The translations under genes and the position numbers were made by a program. Below, in pieces: positions 26,084 to 26,417 of a stretch of 26,417 nt of DNA. Position 1 is the first letter of the stretch; the number at the start of each line of letters is the position of its first letter. This stretch comes from Cylindrotheca closterium (Eukaryota > Bacillariophyta > Bacillariophyceae > Bacillariales > Bacillariaceae). The notes below the pieces were generated by a model. That model had not been told where the DNA came from and searched no databases. It was given only the letters and a program-made list of their open reading frames with translations. The DNA is taken from NCBI GenBank assembly GCA_933822405.4, contig CAKOGP040001535.1:1-26417 (forward strand), read 5' to 3'.

Positions 26084-26417
26084 AGATTTGATCGGATGCA
26101 CGCCGATGCCTACACAGTTTGACGATTGGCGGAGCAGAACTGCAGGAAGTTGTCAATGGGTGGGGCGGAATGGTCCCCGCAAGGCCAATCTATTCGGGAT
26201 CGGATCACCTTGTGGCGTCTTCTCCTCAAGGGTCGACGTCGGTGCCGTGTGAGCTCCAGGAAGGTTCGCCGCCTGCTGCTCAAGACGAATGAACCCTTGG
26301 CCTGGAAGATGACTACAGCTGAACTTGAGACTCACCTCACCCAAGACCTTGGTCGGTATAGAGAAGCCAAAAGGGGCCTCACTTCTAAATGGCGGAAGGC
26401 CCATGTCACCACTCGCA
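26084..26417 (+). pseudogene. LINE ORF2 fragment, endonuclease-RT linker
   Basis: The in-phase text RFDRMHADAYTV, a TGA at 26120, then RLAEQNCRKLSMGGAEWSPQ and SSRKVRRLLLKTNEPLAW runs off the window. The LINE at 16840-17060 has the same blocks (RFNTIHRQAYEI, RNCRKLSMGKVHWS, SSRKVRRLLKKTG), so this is a related copy. It directly follows the truncated copia RT. The linker has no known catalytic role. Confidence 0.75.

Overview
The window is almost entirely a graveyard of retrotransposons stacked into one another. No cellular housekeeping gene, tRNA or rRNA is recognisable. The elements are eukaryotic: Ty1/copia LTR retrotransposons, a non-LTR (LINE-type) retrotransposon with an AP-type endonuclease, and scraps of a Ty3/gypsy element. 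From memory, the copia integrase and RT signatures (NCP(I/V)T..D, RGCADGR, GAFMQAD) resemble families abundant in diatoms and other stramenopile algae. A diatom-like nuclear genome is my best guess, but it is an inference.

Layout. (1) 1-2412, minus strand: decayed copia pol (RNase H, RT, acidic linker, post-integrase tail). (2) 2434-3215, minus: LINE RT thumb/connection region. (3) 3387-5296 plus 11567-12150, plus strand: one copia copy split in two. (4) 5297-11566, plus: a second, nearly full-length copy of the same family inserted into it. It has two LTRs of about 550 bp and a 5-bp target duplication (AATAC), with gag, protease, integrase, RT and RNase H all present but broken by small lesions. 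(5) About 12150-17972, plus: a LINE with 5' leader, ORF1, endonuclease and the start of RT, cut off before the RT catalytic palm. (6) 17973-20040: sequence not assignable to a TE, with a hypothetical protein region around a (GAT)16 microsatellite and a possible decayed DNA-binding protein. (7) About 20040-26083, plus: a different copia lineage with gag, protease, integrase, RT and an NTGV heptad-repeat linker. It is interrupted by an unexplained 0.95-kb segment and by a scrambled gypsy fragment lying between 152-bp direct repeats. (8) 26084-26417, plus: a second LINE piece running off the window.

How the parts work together. In the copia copies, Gag would form the particle and protease would mature Gag-Pol. 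RT/RNase H would copy the LTR-bounded RNA and integrase would insert the cDNA, leaving the 5-bp duplication seen here. In the LINE, ORF1 binds RNA, the endonuclease nicks the target and RT primes from the nick. Every copy carries stops, frameshifts, deletions or lost catalytic residues, so none looks autonomous as it stands. The most informative structure is the same-family nested insertion, because the interrupted copy shows exactly where the inserted copy is damaged.
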